Shown in pieces: positions 1 through 11,640 of a stretch of 64,000 bases of DNA. Each line of letters starts with the position of its first letter. Within the stretch, counting starts at the first letter, position 1. The DNA lies in assembly GCF_030272615.1 (NCBI RefSeq), contig NC_081414.1, positions 659,506,292 through 659,570,291 of the forward strand. The letters run 5' to 3'. A program made the position numbers and the translations under genes. Origin of the DNA: Cryptomeria japonica (lineage: Eukaryota > Streptophyta > Pinopsida > Cupressales > Cupressaceae). The notes beneath the pieces are model-generated. The model was not told the DNA's origin and searched no databases. It saw only the letters and a list, made by a program, of their open reading frames with translations.

Positions 1-164
1 TCCAAATGGAAATACAAGACGCTCAAATCCAAAGAGAAACTAGAACACCTATGAAGCCAACTCCCGCAAGAGGGAACAAACACACCTGATGGAAAGTGCC
101 ACTACCACCCGACCATGTGGCTCAAAAGAACCACCCCACCATGATAGGAGATAGAAATAAGACC

Positions 165-1311
165 TATCATGCCTGTGAAGTAGGGTATCTGCAACTGACA
201 CAAACACTCAATAGATCATTACAAGCATGGTTAGCAAATTGAAATCAAACGAAAGATAAACCAAGACAAAGTGACCTATCACCTCCTAAGAGACGCAAGT
301 ATGGATTTTCTCTCAGATCTGGATAAGCAATCTCAGTGACTTGACTACACCTAGATGGAGGATTTGAAATGATGATGATATGCAAGCTAGATGAGATTGA
401 TTATGCTAGATTGATCCAAGAGTCTAATTAAGCTAATGATATGCATGATCAAGCTATGATGATGATGCAATTAAGCTAGAAAAGAGATTGATTAAGCTAC
501 ATGATTCAACAATTATGCTAGAAAATGATCAAATTAAGCTAATGCAATTGCCTATAACAATGCTCAAATGATATGCCTATAGTAACAATGCCTAAATTGA
601 CAATGAGATGGGATCCTTTGTGCTCCAAAATGAGGGATATTTATAGGATTTCCAAGGCCAAGGGTGAGGTGGCAGGAATCAATGGTCAAGATTGAGTTTG
701 AAGATATCAAGGGTGAAATTGGAGGAGGTTGGAGAAGAGGTTGGAGGAAGGGAAACTTGTCATCTCTAAGGTGACAAGTGTCAAGGAGCCTTGCTCATAA
801 GAGGGCAAGTGTCCAAGAGAGGAGACATGTGGCCAAAGTTCCATGTGTCTCAAGGGGAGAATATCCAAACCATAGGAGGTTAGGATAAGGAGGTTAGAAT
901 GTGCAAGATAGGATAGGGTTAGTTAAACCCAGGGTTAGATGGAATGGGTTAGGTTAGGGGATGGTTAGGTTAGGTGGTTAGAAGTTAGGAAGCATGTGGG
1001 TAATTTGAATTTGAAAATTCAAATAATAGGAAAAGACTAATTAATTTTCAACAACTCATAAATTGATTTGTTTTAATTAATTAGGGGATTACAAGAAATG
1101 AATTTAATGGGGGGATTAGTCAATTTAGATTAATTAATCAAAGAGGACTATTGAAATGAACCTATTAAATAAATCCTTAGATTTATTAATAAGTAGATGA
1201 AAGGGAGAATTTAATCAAATTGCTAATGAATTCAATTAAATTAGGGAGGGGGATTAATTAAATAATTACTTATTTGATTAATTATCTTCAGACCATTTTT
1301 AGCTGTATACA
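165..1311 (-). mobile_element. Solo LTR inserted in the A LTR
   Basis: This 1147-bp block is absent from the other A LTR, where the flanks join directly near 31650. It is bounded by AGACC on the left and AGAACC on the right, a slightly decayed target duplication. On the minus strand it starts TGTATACAGC and has a TATA-like box (CCTATAAATATCCC, around 636-649). Its layout and composition resemble the LTRs of element C, including a leader-like stretch with GACAAGTGTCAA near 771. No internal element sequence is present, so it reads as a solo LTR of a C-related family. The inner boundary base at 165 is uncertain. Confidence 0.65.
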
Positions 1312-2451
1312 AGAACCACTAGCAACCTAGAAGGTATGCACAAACATGGTCGAAACACAACATTGAGAAACTTGCATAAAGCATAAACTTGCAAAACCTG
1401 ACTCCACAACAAAAGTCCATTGATACCAACAAGGCTACACACTAGTGACCATAAGGGAAGAGTTTCATCACATAGCTTGGTATGGTTATCCTGATAGGCC
1501 TCCATAGGTCCCAACCCCTATCTTGGGTTATCTTGGTAACCTCTCCCGAACCCCTGACCCCATCCAAGTCTCATGCGGACCCAAACAATCCTTTCGTGAG
1601 GACAAGGTTGTTGGTCTGCCATTCTAGGCCTTCCCAATGCATCCTAAGTCTGTACAAGCACTCAACCATGAGTGAGGTACAACTATCTTACTTAATGTTT
1701 TAGCTACACAACCCCCCTAATATATTATTAGGTTATCACTTGCTTAACCAACTTTCAATGGGTTATCCTGCTAACCTCTTTGGGCGTGACCCCCACTCGA
1801 AAGCCACTCTTCCTTATGATACTAAACAAAAATATCTCAAAAGAACTCCAAAGCCAAAGCACAAAGACCAACCATACCCAAGGAGTTCAACACAACTAAA
1901 CAGTTCACTTGGTCACTCAAATCCTACCATCTAGGTTTAACCCACTAGATAATTTGGTCTACTCATGAGACAAGACCATTATAGAAAAACAACATAAAAA
2001 GGTCTAAAATAACAAATGACTAAATTAACTTGCAATAAGACATATTTACGAAGCCAGTCATATACGAATAGAAAAAAAACATCATTCATTGGAGAACAAA
2101 TCTCATTGTTTTCCATCTAATTCGTTTGAACAAGTTTACTATAATTTTCTAAATTTGCGATAAAAATCATCTACTATAATAATAATTTTCTCCAATTTCA
2201 ATAATAACTTCAAATTCGTATTTACTAATCATCTATTTAAAATTTCAATACCACAATAGATAATTAAAACAAATGTATGTATATATATATATAAAACATA
2301 TTTTTAAATCTGATTATCAACATCATAACTATATTCTTTTTCTAAAAAATATGAATACATTATTATATTCATATATATTTATATTCCAAATATAATATAT
2401 ATATATATTAATTATAAATATATATATTAATATATATACATATAAACATCT

Positions 2452-2470
2452 ACACACACACACACACACA
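2452..2470. repeat. (AC)n microsatellite after (TA)n runs
   Basis: An (AC)n run follows several short (TA)n runs (about 2278-2440) inside the A LTR. In the other A LTR copy (50880-50940) the TA runs are longer and the AC run is nearly absent, so the two copies have drifted by slippage. Confidence 0.9.
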
Positions 2471-2480
2471 TATTTATTGG

Positions 2481-2660
2481 CTGGGTCCCACGAACCCCCA
2501 TGGGGTTTATGTGGGTCTTGCAGCCCCATGTGATGGGACTACAGCCCCCCACTACGTGGGTCTGCAGCCCCACGCAGTGGGTTGCAGCGCCCACTACGTG
2601 GGTCTGCATCTCCACTAAGTGGGCCTGCAGCTCCACATCGTGGTGCTGCAGCTCACGATA
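2481..2660. repeat. GC-rich hairpin-unit array in left A LTR
   Basis: About eight units of roughly 20-25 bases stand out in an otherwise AT-rich LTR. Each unit has the form CCCAC-NNN-GTGGG, followed by CTGCAG or a near variant, so each can form a small hairpin and the linker is itself palindromic. Examples are CCCACTACGTGGGTCTGCAG and CCCACGCAGTGGGTTGCAG. The second A LTR carries the same array (50957-51137). No function is known to me. Confidence 0.8.
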
Positions 2661-4301
2661 GGGAAGGGGGGCAGGTGTGGGGTTCAACCATGACTTAGCC
2701 CATGGGTCCCCAATTAATTTTTTTTATTTTTTTAATTTTTTTTTAAACAAACTTTCACTAAAATTAAAAAAAAACTAAAACCTACAACACCCAAATCTGG
2801 GAAAATTCTAATAGACCCCCCAAATTTCATAAAACAATTTACCAGTCAATCCAAAATCAAATTGACAAAATTTTAACAGCATATCCTCAAATTTGGTAAA
2901 CATTAACAGTTAAAATCTAAGGAATTTTAACATCTCAGATTAACAAAATTTTAACATCTTCATACTAAAAAAAATTAATAACAAATTATAACCATTTATA
3001 CTTTCCTCGTCATTTTAAAACAAAAGATTCGAGAGGGAAACAAAGAGATTTCATTTTCAAACAAACAAACCAGAGATTTTTTTTTTAAAATCCAAAATTT
3101 ATGCAAACATAGATTTAAAAAAAAAAAGAACCAACCTGATAAGCTTCCTAGAAGACAAATTTTGATGGAGAGCACCCAATTCTTCCCTGAGGAAGAATTT
3201 CTTCAACCAGACAATTTTCCTCCAAAATACCTAGACTCCCATATCCAACAAAACTCCCAGCATATAAAGAAACTTTTTCTAAAAATATCTATTAGGTCAA
3301 GTTTTTTTTTTCCTCCAAGCAAAACTTTACAAATGAAAATTAAAATACTTTCCCTCAAATTGAAATACTTTTAAAATTTTAAACTTTTGAATTGAATTCA
3401 ATTTTTTTATAAAGCAAAAGTCAACATGAGAATATATTTACTTTTCAAAAATAAATTAATTTTTTTCAAAACATAGGATATAAAATTACATCTATAATAA
3501 GATTTTTTTTTTTGACAACTAATTTAATTAGCTAGCTAGGGTAATTAATTTAATTGCTTTATAACATTATAGGGGTCCTCTTTAATTTAACTATTAATTT
3601 AATGAATTAAAGCAATACACATTAATTATTAATAACCATAAGGTATTAAATATTAATCTTACATTAAATAATACTAGAAGAAATTTAATAGTCACAAAGC
3701 ACATAACCCATAACACACAAACCCAACTAAACAACACATGAAAGGTTGACAGATGATTGACAATGCTCTCTATCGAGCAAAGGTAAGGGTGAAACTTAGG
3801 GCCTTAAGACTATCTCCTCCACTTTCATCAGATTATTTAGGTACGCTCAGACCTGTAGAACCAGGTGAACTCAGTCACTTTTACCTGTAATTCCTGCATC
3901 ACCAAACCACGCATACATATATATGTATTCCAAACACGGTAGACACATGGGTGAAGGAGAATCGTGACGTTCCCTGTCTCACCATAGTGAGTGAAGGAAA
4001 ATCATCTCCTCGCACCCCATACACTTTCACATATACATGATAACATATACATAACACATCTCACACATAAAGTAAATGTGTTAGTCCATGGTCAGTAATC
4101 CAATAAAATTAACTTCTAACCATCAATAAAGAAATGATGCATAAAAACATTCACTAAATCTCAAATCAAAACATAACACAACATAGCATAATATCTAAAT
4201 AAACATCACCATATAATGTATCCACTAATATCCACTGAAAAAGAACCATGGTCAAAATAAGTATCTAAAAAAAACATTCTGATCGAGGAAGGGGTACTAC
4301 A

Positions 4302-4317
4302 TCCTGCTCCCCAAAAC
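4302..4317 (-). other. Polypurine tract of element A
   Basis: On the minus strand the sequence TTTTGGGGAGCAGGA lies directly before the LTR start TGTAGTACC. A purine-rich tract abutting the 3' LTR is the usual plus-strand primer of LTR retrotransposons. Confidence 0.7.
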
Positions 4318-4351
4318 TAGGCTTACTCCTGGAAGCATAAAACAGATAAGG

Positions 4352-5480
4352 CTAAAGCTCTCTCATCTTCACTGCATCCTCCCATGTAGCCAAGGTCTCA
4401 TTATTTGGGTCCCATAGGACCCTTACCTGGTCGATGGTACGACCCCTGAGGGTCAAACCCCAACACTGCAGAATGCGCATGGGCTCCATGGAAAGCTGCC
4501 CGTCTTTGACTTGCAATGCGTTCCAATCAAGAAAATGGGTCACATCAGGATGATAAGGTCTAAGAATAGAAATATGAAAAAGATCGTGGATGTAGGATAG
4601 GCTTGGTGGAAAGGCAAGATGGTAGGCAACAGGTCCTATGCTCTCAAGGATCTCAAAAGGGCCAACAAAGCGAGGCACTAACTTAGAACCCTTTTCGTAA
4701 CAGATTGGACTCTTTCGCGGATGCACTCTCAAGAATACATGGTCGCAAATAGGAAACTGATGATCCACTATGTGAGCATCGACATACTTCTTCTGCCTAT
4801 CCTGCACTGCTACCAAATACTCATGAATCTGCTCAATCTATTGCTCCATCTCTCGAAGCATATCTGGTCCTATACGCACCGTGTCCTCTAATCGATCCCA
4901 ACTTAAAGGAGTACAACAAGGATGACCATACAATTCCTGGAAGGGAGACATACCTATGTAGCTATGATATCCATTGTTATAAGCAAACTCCATAAGATAA
5001 AGACATTCCTCCCAGTGTGACTGCTGGTCCATAACATACATGTGAAGCATGTCCTCCAAAACCTGATTCACATGCTTGGTCTAACCATCTGTCTCTGGGT
5101 GATAAGCTGGACTAAAGTTCAAATGGGTCCCGAAAGTATGCTGAAGTAAAGATATGATCTCTATCTGAAATGATCCGCCTAGGAATCCCATGTAGCCTCA
5201 CCACATCTTCCATGAAAACTCGTGCCACCACTGTTGCTATATAAGAAGATTGAATAGGAACAAAATGAGAAACTTTGGTCAATCTGTCAACAATGACCAT
5301 GATGGCATCATGACGACGCGAAGAAACAGGCAACCCAACTATGAAATCCATGGAAATGATGTCGCATTTCCAATCTGGTACCAAATCAGGTTGTAAAAGC
5401 CCTGTAGGGTGCTAATTCTCATCCTTAACTCACTGACACTCCAAACACTTTGACACAAAATCAACAATGTCACATTTCAT
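4352..5480 (-). pseudogene. Element A integrase and chromodomain remnant
   Basis: This is the 3' part of a Ty3/gypsy pol. The 5112-5384 part holds the integrase core start (MDFIVGLP, VDRLTKVSHF, then ISDRD with the second catalytic Asp). The 4838-5071 part continues the core (VNQVLEDMLHMY, WEECLYLMEFAYN). The 4352-4816 part has the C-terminal integrase domain (KLVPRFVGPFEI) and ends in a chromodomain-like stretch (EPMRILQ, then VLWDPNNETLATWE). That stretch points to a chromovirus. A frameshift separates the two core parts. Between them the conserved TDGQTE motif reads TDG, stop, TK, so the catalytic Glu codon has become Lys. The integrase cannot be active. Confidence 0.85.
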
Positions 5481-5543
5481 GCAGACCCAATGATATATAT
5501 GTCTCATATCTGTGTGCATCTTCTTGACACCAGGATGTGCCGA

Positions 5544-6224
5544 CTAAGGTGCATGATGGGCCTCAGTCATAATCAAAGTACAAAGTCCATCCAAAGGAGG
5601 TACATAGATACACCCAAGGTGTCGAAGAAGACTATCTACCTCAAGGTTATACCCAAAATATCTGCCCTCTAATGGTCTTCCAATCTCAGTCATGAATCTA
5701 ACCTCCTGATACCAGGTGTCCTGAGGAATAATCCCAAGGATTCTCTCTCTCAAATCCATCCCAAGAGACAATGTTGCAACCTCATTCCATCTACAACTCA
5801 AAGCATCTGCCACTGCATTCTCTTTACCTTGAATATATCGAACCTCAAAGTCATATTCATAGAGGAATTCCATCCATCTCTATTGTCGAGCATTCAAGTT
5901 TGGCTGAGTAAAAATATATTGCAAGCTACGGTGATCACTGTGCAACTCAAACCGACGCCCTAACAGAAAATGTCACCACCTGACTAAAGCATGAACTATA
6001 GTTGCCAACTCTAAGTCATGAATTGGATAGTTCAGCTTGTGGTCCTTCAGTTTGTGAGACTCATAGGCTACCACATGACCATCCTGCATAAGCACTACTC
6101 CTATGCCTTCTAGAGAGACATCTATACAAACCATGAAATCTCTGGATGGATCAGGAACTACCAAAATTGGTGCACTAACAAGGAGTTCCTTCAAAGTATG
6201 AAAAATTGCCTCACATTGCTTCAA
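5544..6224 (-). pseudogene. Element A RNase H remnant
   Basis: The RNase H domain tethered to the RT follows it in minus-strand order. At 5973-6224 the sequence reads FMVCIDVSLEGIGVVLMQDG, then VVAYESHKLKDHKLNYPIHD and ELATIVHAL; the first catalytic Asp is kept in CIDVS. At 5544-5873 it reads EFLYEYDFEVRYIQGKENAV and then ADALSC, the usual end of this domain before the integrase zinc-binding region. A stop and a frame change separate the two parts. It was part of a gag-pol polyprotein acting in cytoplasmic particles and is now broken. Confidence 0.85.
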
Positions 6225-6582
6225 CCAAACAAAATTCTTCCCTTTCCTCTGAAGTGAAGTGATCGGGAGACTTATCCAGGGAAAATATGAACAAAGGGGT
6301 GGTAATATCTGACCAAGCCCATAAAACTCCGAACCTCAAAAATATTAGTCGGCGCTGCCCAATCTACAATGGCTTGGATCTTAGAAGGATACACAAATAC
6401 ACCTTCTCCTAAAACCACATGACTAAGATAGTTCACCTCAAATTGGAATAAATCACACTTAGCCAAGTTGGCATAAAGTCGATTCCCCCTCAAGTACTGC
6501 AATACCTATCACAAGTGGCCCTCATGCTCTTCCATAGTTATAGAATAAATAAAAATATCATCCAAGAACACAAGGATAAAAC
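6225..6582 (-). pseudogene. Element A reverse transcriptase, truncated
   Basis: Only the C-terminal part of the RT remains. The catalytic FLDDIFIYS motif lies at the upstream edge (about 6540-6570), followed by the thumb (YLRGNRLYANLAKCDLF) and the connection region (DWAAPTNIFEVRSFMGLVRY). At 6583 the frame is cut by the LTR of element B, right beside the catalytic Asp pair. The RT fingers, palm start and protease of A are not found next to A's gag at 29984 either, so about 1.5 kb of A has been lost or moved. Confidence 0.85.
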
Positions 6583-8254
6583 TGTAGTGTCATAAATTGT
6601 ACACCCTTGCTAGGGTGGTACAATTTTACACTTAGTTTAGCACTCGCCTTAGCGTGTTTTGTATCTTGCATTTCTAATATCTTTTAAGCATTTAATTAAT
6701 TAATTTAATTAAATCTAAATTCATATTTCACCTCTTCACATGTTATAAAGTTGGTCCCTTTACCCTAAGCGTGCCCCTTTTCAGCTTATTCCTTCAATAA
6801 ATCGTTTAATCATAAACCCTAATTATGTTTTATTTCGACTTTGAAGGCCCGATTTCGCATATTAAAACATCTTGAAATCAGCTGTAACTTTGGGATCCAC
6901 TCTAATATCATCATATCTAACAACCCCAAAAATTTGGTGAAAAGTTGGTCGGACCATGTTTAAAGTGCACATGGTCCTTGGTTTTTTTCTCAAAATTTTG
7001 GGAGCATAATCCTATGATATAATAATTCTTAACCCCAAAAAATTGGCAGGAAATTCAAATCCTAGGTCGGCCTAAATACGAAATTAAGATCTAGGGTTTC
7101 GTACTTAAGAGCCCTCTTTCTTCATTTGAAGAGGTCTTCGTCTAAGAATCTAAGAGTAGGTTTTTGGAGCATTAAAAGCCTTCTTTTCAGAAAAAGAGTA
7201 GATCTCTGAAGTCTTCAACAACGTTAAACATTCATCAAACATCGATTGGGGGATTTTGGAGATATAGAAAAGCAATAGGAGATCACCGACTAAAGATTGG
7301 CTTGTACCCCTCCCTTGGGGTTGGGTATGGTTTCATGTTGTTTTCATGTCTTTGTATAAGCTTCATATTGATTCATATTCATGCTTTATATCACTTTGCA
7401 TCATGGATTTAGAGCATTTACTTTGTCAATTATAAGCAATTAGGGTTTACTCTTTGGGGTTGCTCTAGATTGTTTGCTTTCATTTTAGGATCTTGCACAC
7501 ACACAAGGTTCTTGCACACACATTTTCAGTACATTATCAACTATTTGTTGAGGTGGAAATTATCAAAACAAGGGTTTGACTAAGGAAAAACCCATATAGC
7601 CACCCAAAACCCTCTTTTTTAGCTACAGGTACATGTTCGAATCCAAGCGTCGTTGGAAGTTACAGGACCGACAGAGCACACAAAGGATATCCCGGGGTTT
7701 AGAACTCATTAGAAACCCCTAAGATAGGGGTGTGGCACCATGGTCTTACCTAGGATAGGGGAGTGGCACACTAGCCCTGCCCAGGATAGGGATGTGGCAC
7801 CTTGGTCCTGCCTATTTTCAACAAGATTTAACAGTGCATCAGGTTGCAGAGTTCAGATCCCATCTTGTCAGGTGCAACTTCAAACTTGCAGAATTAGGAC
7901 AGTGGTGTGACACCTTGGTCCCATACATTTTGACTCAGATTTCAAACATAGGTGTACCTCTGATTTTGCTTCTTAATCAGTACTTTTCAACAATTTATCA
8001 ATTGTTTTCTATTCTGCATTTCCAAATTGGGGTTTACTAGCTTGCTTAAATTTTAGATTAAATTGCATTTTGCATCATTCCTCTCTCTCATTTGAAGCAA
8101 AGGAATATAAATCCTAAGAATTAATCCATGACTATCTCTTTCCCACAAGAAGTAGTCGAAGTGCATTACCTCCCCAGGCTCTTTCGTATTCTGTTAGTGT
8201 GTATGAGAGTGGGGTTAGGGTTCCCATACTTAGTCTCACTTTTCCCCTTACACA
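6583..8254 (+). repeat. 5' LTR of element B
   Basis: The block starts TGTAGTGTCATAAATTG immediately after AAAAC (6578-6582) and is taken to end CTTACACA at 8254, just before a primer-binding-site match. A 450-bp stretch (about 7062-7495) is repeated at 26183-26637, which shows that it is LTR sequence. It includes AATTAAGATCTAGGGTTTCG and GGGTTTACTCTTTGGGGTTG. The right copy lacks the first 480 and the last several hundred bases, so the outer limits rest on the TG...CA ends and the PBS alone. Confidence 0.7.
7721..7922 (+). repeat. GGCACC-TGGTC unit array in B LTR
   Basis: Four units carry GGCACC(A/T)TGGTC or close variants. They are GGCACCATGGTCTTA, GGCACACTAGCCCTG, GGCACCTTGGTCCTG and GACACCTTGGTCCCA. 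The first three are spaced about 34 bases apart and preceded by AGGATAGGGG-type sequence; the fourth is 90 bases further on. The reverse complement (GACCAAGGTGCC) is the unit of the array at 24780-24935 inside the antisense PMD gene of the same element. Confidence 0.7.
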
Positions 8255-8257
8255 TTT

Positions 8258-8278
8258 TGGTGAAACTGACATGAATCC
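8258..8278 (+). other. Candidate primer-binding site of element B
   Basis: The sequence TGGTGAAACTGACATGAA follows the LTR end after three T bases. It matches the PBS candidate of element C (TGGTGAACCCGACGTGAA) at all but three positions over 21 bases. It starts with TGG, as a tRNA CCA end requires. I cannot name the tRNA with confidence. The 190 bases that follow hold a poly-A-rich stretch (8351-8390) and no gene. Confidence 0.6.
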
Positions 8279-8450
8279 AATTGCATTTTCATTATATTGA
8301 ATTGTTAGATCTATATTTGGTATCTTTTCATTTTGCTTTATAAACATAAAATTCCAAAAAAAAAAAAAAAAATCAAGAAAAAAAAAAAGAGAGATTTTCT
8401 TTTATTTGCTTGCATTGTGTGTTTAAATTTCATTCAATTTCCATTTCAAA

Positions 8451-9500
8451 ATGTCAGATTTTTATTTGCAATATGTTCATGCTTTTGATGATGTATGCAA
8501 TTTGTTTTATTATGATTTTAGTAAGGATGAACTAGATGAATCTCTAGATGTGTTTTTGAACCCTAAGCCTTCTAAACCCTCATTTTGCTAAAAACTAATC
8601 AACCTTGTTACTATGCCATTTTGTGGTGATGAGAAAGATGAGTTGAATGATTCCTCTCATGGGTACATTCCTATCAACTCCTCCACTAAATCTAGCAACA
8701 TGGTTGACCTTCACAATTCCCTTTATGAGGTTATGTCTCCTTTTGAGTCCAAAGATAAACCTTTCAATCACTATGACCATGCTTTATTGGAAGATTCCCT
8801 TGATGACTTTATGTCTTTACCTAAACCTCCAAATAAAAAATATACATCTAAAAGGTTAATCAACATCATCAATGTGAATGAACATAGTAAACCTCTTTTT
8901 CTAGTCCAAGGTGCTTATCCTTCCTCACCTCTTTCTAATCAATCCATTTTCACAGTTCAAGGTGGATATATTCATGATTCCTGTACCACTCCGAACAAAC
9001 CTATCATTACTGTGCAAGGAGGAAATCCCACTAAGAGTCCTTATAGCTATGCTAAACAATTAACTAAAGAGAGTTATAATGCAATTGCCCATACCTATAA
9101 CATGAGAAACAATAAGAAACCTAATCTTCCTTTGGTTATCCCAACTTCTGTTCCTGATCCTCAACCTATTCTTCCTCAAGTACCTCACATTTCACAAGCT
9201 CTTGGTAACGATTATGATCTTGTTGAACAACTTAAAGCCACTCCTGCCAAGATATCCCTTTGGGATTTGATTCAAACCTCTTCAACTCATCATGGATTGC
9301 TACAAGATTCCTTGAAAACATTGAATGTCCCACTCGTAGTGACATCTAATAATATGGCCTCCTTGATTAATTCTATTACAAATCCTAAGGCTCAAATTGT
9401 GTTCACACAAGATGAGCTACTCACTAGTGAAATTCAACATCAATATGACCTGTTAATGATTGTGGTTATTATAAATGATAGTGAAATAATACAAACATGA
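8451..9500 (+). pseudogene. Element B ORF1, no capsid domain seen
   Basis: This frame begins ATGTCAGATTTT, the first ATG after the leader, with in-frame stops at 8589 and 9498. It stands where gag should be, but I see no capsid (Retrotrans_gag) signature and no zinc knuckle. It encodes an acidic start (DFSKDELDESLDVF) and three spaced copies of a VQG(A/G) motif (LFLVQGAYP, IFTVQGGY, IITVQGGNP). Its tail, DYDLVEQLKATPAKISLWDL, aligns with the end of C's gag-side ORF (QYNLVEQLDKMPALISILEL), so this tail belongs to the gag-protease linker of this lineage. The frame runs straight into the protease. Loss or replacement of the capsid would make B dependent on another element's Gag; that is inference. 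Confidence 0.65.
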
Positions 9501-9851
9501 GTGGACAATGGTTTTGGCCTTAATGTTTGTAGCATTAACTTGTCGCATAAGATCAATGTCGATTCATCTCTTATTAAGGCCGATTCTCTCACTATCTAAG
9601 GCTTTGATAATGTTGCTAAATCTTCATTAGGTATCATCACCTTGCCTGTTAAGGTAGGTCCTGTAACTTTACCCACACCTATCCATGTCATGTCTGGAGA
9701 ATTAACATACAACTTGTTACTAGGGAGACCTTGGATTCATAGAATACAAGTTGTCCCCTCTACATTACATAGGAAAGTTAAGTTCATTTACAACAATAAG
9801 ACATATACCCTGCTAGGTGACACAAATCTCCAGGCTTGTCTGCAGACATAA
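9501..9851 (+). pseudogene. Element B aspartic protease
   Basis: This is a retropepsin-like domain in the same frame as ORF1. The active-site region reads VDNGFGLNVC, the DNG variant typical of Tat-type plant gypsy elements in place of DTG or DSG. The C-terminal part reads NLLLGRPWIHRIQVVPSTLH, close to C's NLLLGRPWIHAMQAVPSTYH. One further in-frame stop lies at 9597. It would mature the polyprotein in the particle. The next ORF continues after a TAA at 9849. Confidence 0.85.
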
Positions 9852-10977
9852 ACTTCCAAATCCTCTTCAATTGGTTCTTCCCCAACTATCCTAGATGATT
9901 CCTCTAAAACTTCAAGTGTGTCCACTTCATCAAACCAATATCCTACTTTTGAATCGCTTCCCAGTACTTCCTCAAGTGGACCTAAAGTTCTCGAGGAAGA
10001 GTCTTCTCAACCCGATTTTACTTTTGAGGACACTTTCTCTCCTGAAAAGGTTCTTGTAGAAGATAATTGGGGATCCCTTGATTTTAATCCTACCTTCGTA
10101 GGGGAATATAAAATTCCCCCTAGAGAACCAAAGGTTGAAAGGAAGAAAGAAAAAGAAGAACCTAAAAAACAATCCACTCTGTCTAGGCCTTTGAGTAATA
10201 ACTTTGTGGCGGCTTCCCAGACTTCATCTCCCTTAGTTTCTGACCTAGAGGACTTTGACTTTTCAATTTATGAAAAATCATCCTTCTCTCTTGGAAATGG
10301 CTAACCTTTATGGTCCTGGTTTTCACATCCTAGCTAGGTGTGGATATAATGGTAATGGATGTGGTGCTCAAGAAAAAGGGATAAAGGCTCCCTTGGAAAA
10401 CAACTTTCGTGATATGACATTTGGGCTTGGCTATGATCCTTTTAAGCGTATTAAAGCCTCTAAGAGACCATCTATCAGTGTTAATGTCATTTCTGCCTCT
10501 CTCTCAATGAAATATCTAGAGTATATTGACTGTGACTCTCCTAGTTTCCTCGCTTTGGATGTTTTTCCTACTGATGATTCCTTAGCCGAATTCTTAGGAT
10601 CTTATGATAACCTTCCTCATCATCACCATAATTGTGGCTTTCCCTATTGTCCAAATGTGAAAGCTTACTTTGGGAAAGAAAGAAATAATGATGAGATAGT
10701 TAAAGAGTTTTCTCAGTTAAAAGACACTCCTCAACAAAGCAATCTCCTAATAAGTGACACTATTGATACCAAGATAGATCCTTATGTTGAAGATAAAATC
10801 ATCAAGATAGGGAAATGTCTTGACGAAGAAGAGCATAAACAATATTATGAGTTATTGCTTGAATTTCCTGAAATATTTGCTTGGATATACTCTAACATGC
10901 CTGACATAGATCCTAAGATTGTCACTCATAACATTGTCCTAATTCCTGATGCTAAACCTGTGAAGCAAAAGATTTGA
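9852..10977 (+). pseudogene. Element B linker with G-patch domain
   Basis: A Ser/Pro/Glu-rich linker (9918-10304) passes through a +1 frameshift near 10260-10300 into a second frame. A G-patch lies at about 10312-10434: GPGFHILARCGYNGNGCGAQ, then KGIKAPLE and TFGLGY. It has the aromatic and glycine spacing of the family, which typically binds nucleic acid or activates DEAH helicases. Next comes a linker shared with C (SLAEFLGSYDNLP, then VKAYFG; compare C's AIIDFLELRDNLP and SVAYFG). The frame then leads into the RT (DIDPKIVTHNIVL, PVKQKI). The stop at 10975 is the only break before the RT fingers. Confidence 0.75.
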
Positions 10978-11640
10978 AATATTCACCCTAAAGTGGCATT
11001 ACTTGTGAAAGCTGAGATTGAAAAATTGTTGGATGCTGGATTCATCCATCCTATTGATTATTCCCCATGGATTTCAAACATTGTGTCTATGGCTAAGTCT
11101 GATAATAAGATTAAGATGTGTATAGACTTTCATGATCTAAACAAAGTCTCTTTAAAAGATGATTTCCCTCTCTTGAATATCGATATGATCGTGGATTCTA
11201 TGGCAGGTCATGCCTTATTATCCTTCATGGATAGTTTCTCTGGATATAAACAAATCTTTATTAATTCTCAAGATCTGTACAATACTGCTCTCACCACCCC
11301 TTGGGGCATGTTTTGTTGGGTTATGATGCCTTTTGGATTGAAAAATGTAGGCACAACCTATCATAATGCTATGACTCTTATCTTCCATGACTATATGCAT
11401 AATACTTTAAAATATTGCGTTGATGACATCTTAGCTAAATCTGTCCTTCGCATAGATCATGTCAAGATCCTTCGTTAGATATTTGAGAGAATTAGAAATT
11501 ATAACATGCGCTGGAATCCCCACAAATGTGTTTTTGGTGTGGATAGTGGAAAAATATTAGGGTTCATAGTTTCGCATCGTGGAATTGAGGTGGATACAAA
11601 AAAAGATAGATGCCATTGTTAACATGTTGCCTCCTAAAAA
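10978..11640 (+). pseudogene. Element B reverse transcriptase
   Basis: This gypsy RT shows its motifs in order: EIEKLLDAGFIHPIDYSPW, then MCIDFHDLNK, DDFPLLNIDMIVD, LSFMDSFSGYKQIFI and VMMPFGLKNVGTTY. The catalytic box reads KYCVDDIL, with the usual Tyr replaced by Cys but both Asp kept. After the stop at 11476 the thumb continues (IFERIRNYNMRWNPHKCVFG, GFIVSHRGIEVD). Relative to C the motifs carry many substitutions, so B is older or less constrained. Confidence 0.9.

Larger units (their letters stand above)
1..4301 (-). repeat. 3' LTR of element A, outer end off window
   Basis: This matches the other A LTR copy (30921-32665 plus 50872-52816) along its length. Base 1 corresponds to about 31489, so roughly 570 bases of the outer end lie outside the window. 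On the minus strand it begins TGTAGTACCCC at 4301, next to a purine-rich tract, as expected for a 3' LTR. It is AT-rich except for a GC-rich array (2481-2660). It is longer than its partner because of a 1.1 kb insertion at 165-1311. No coding potential is credible; the short reading frames here are chance. Confidence 0.85.
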
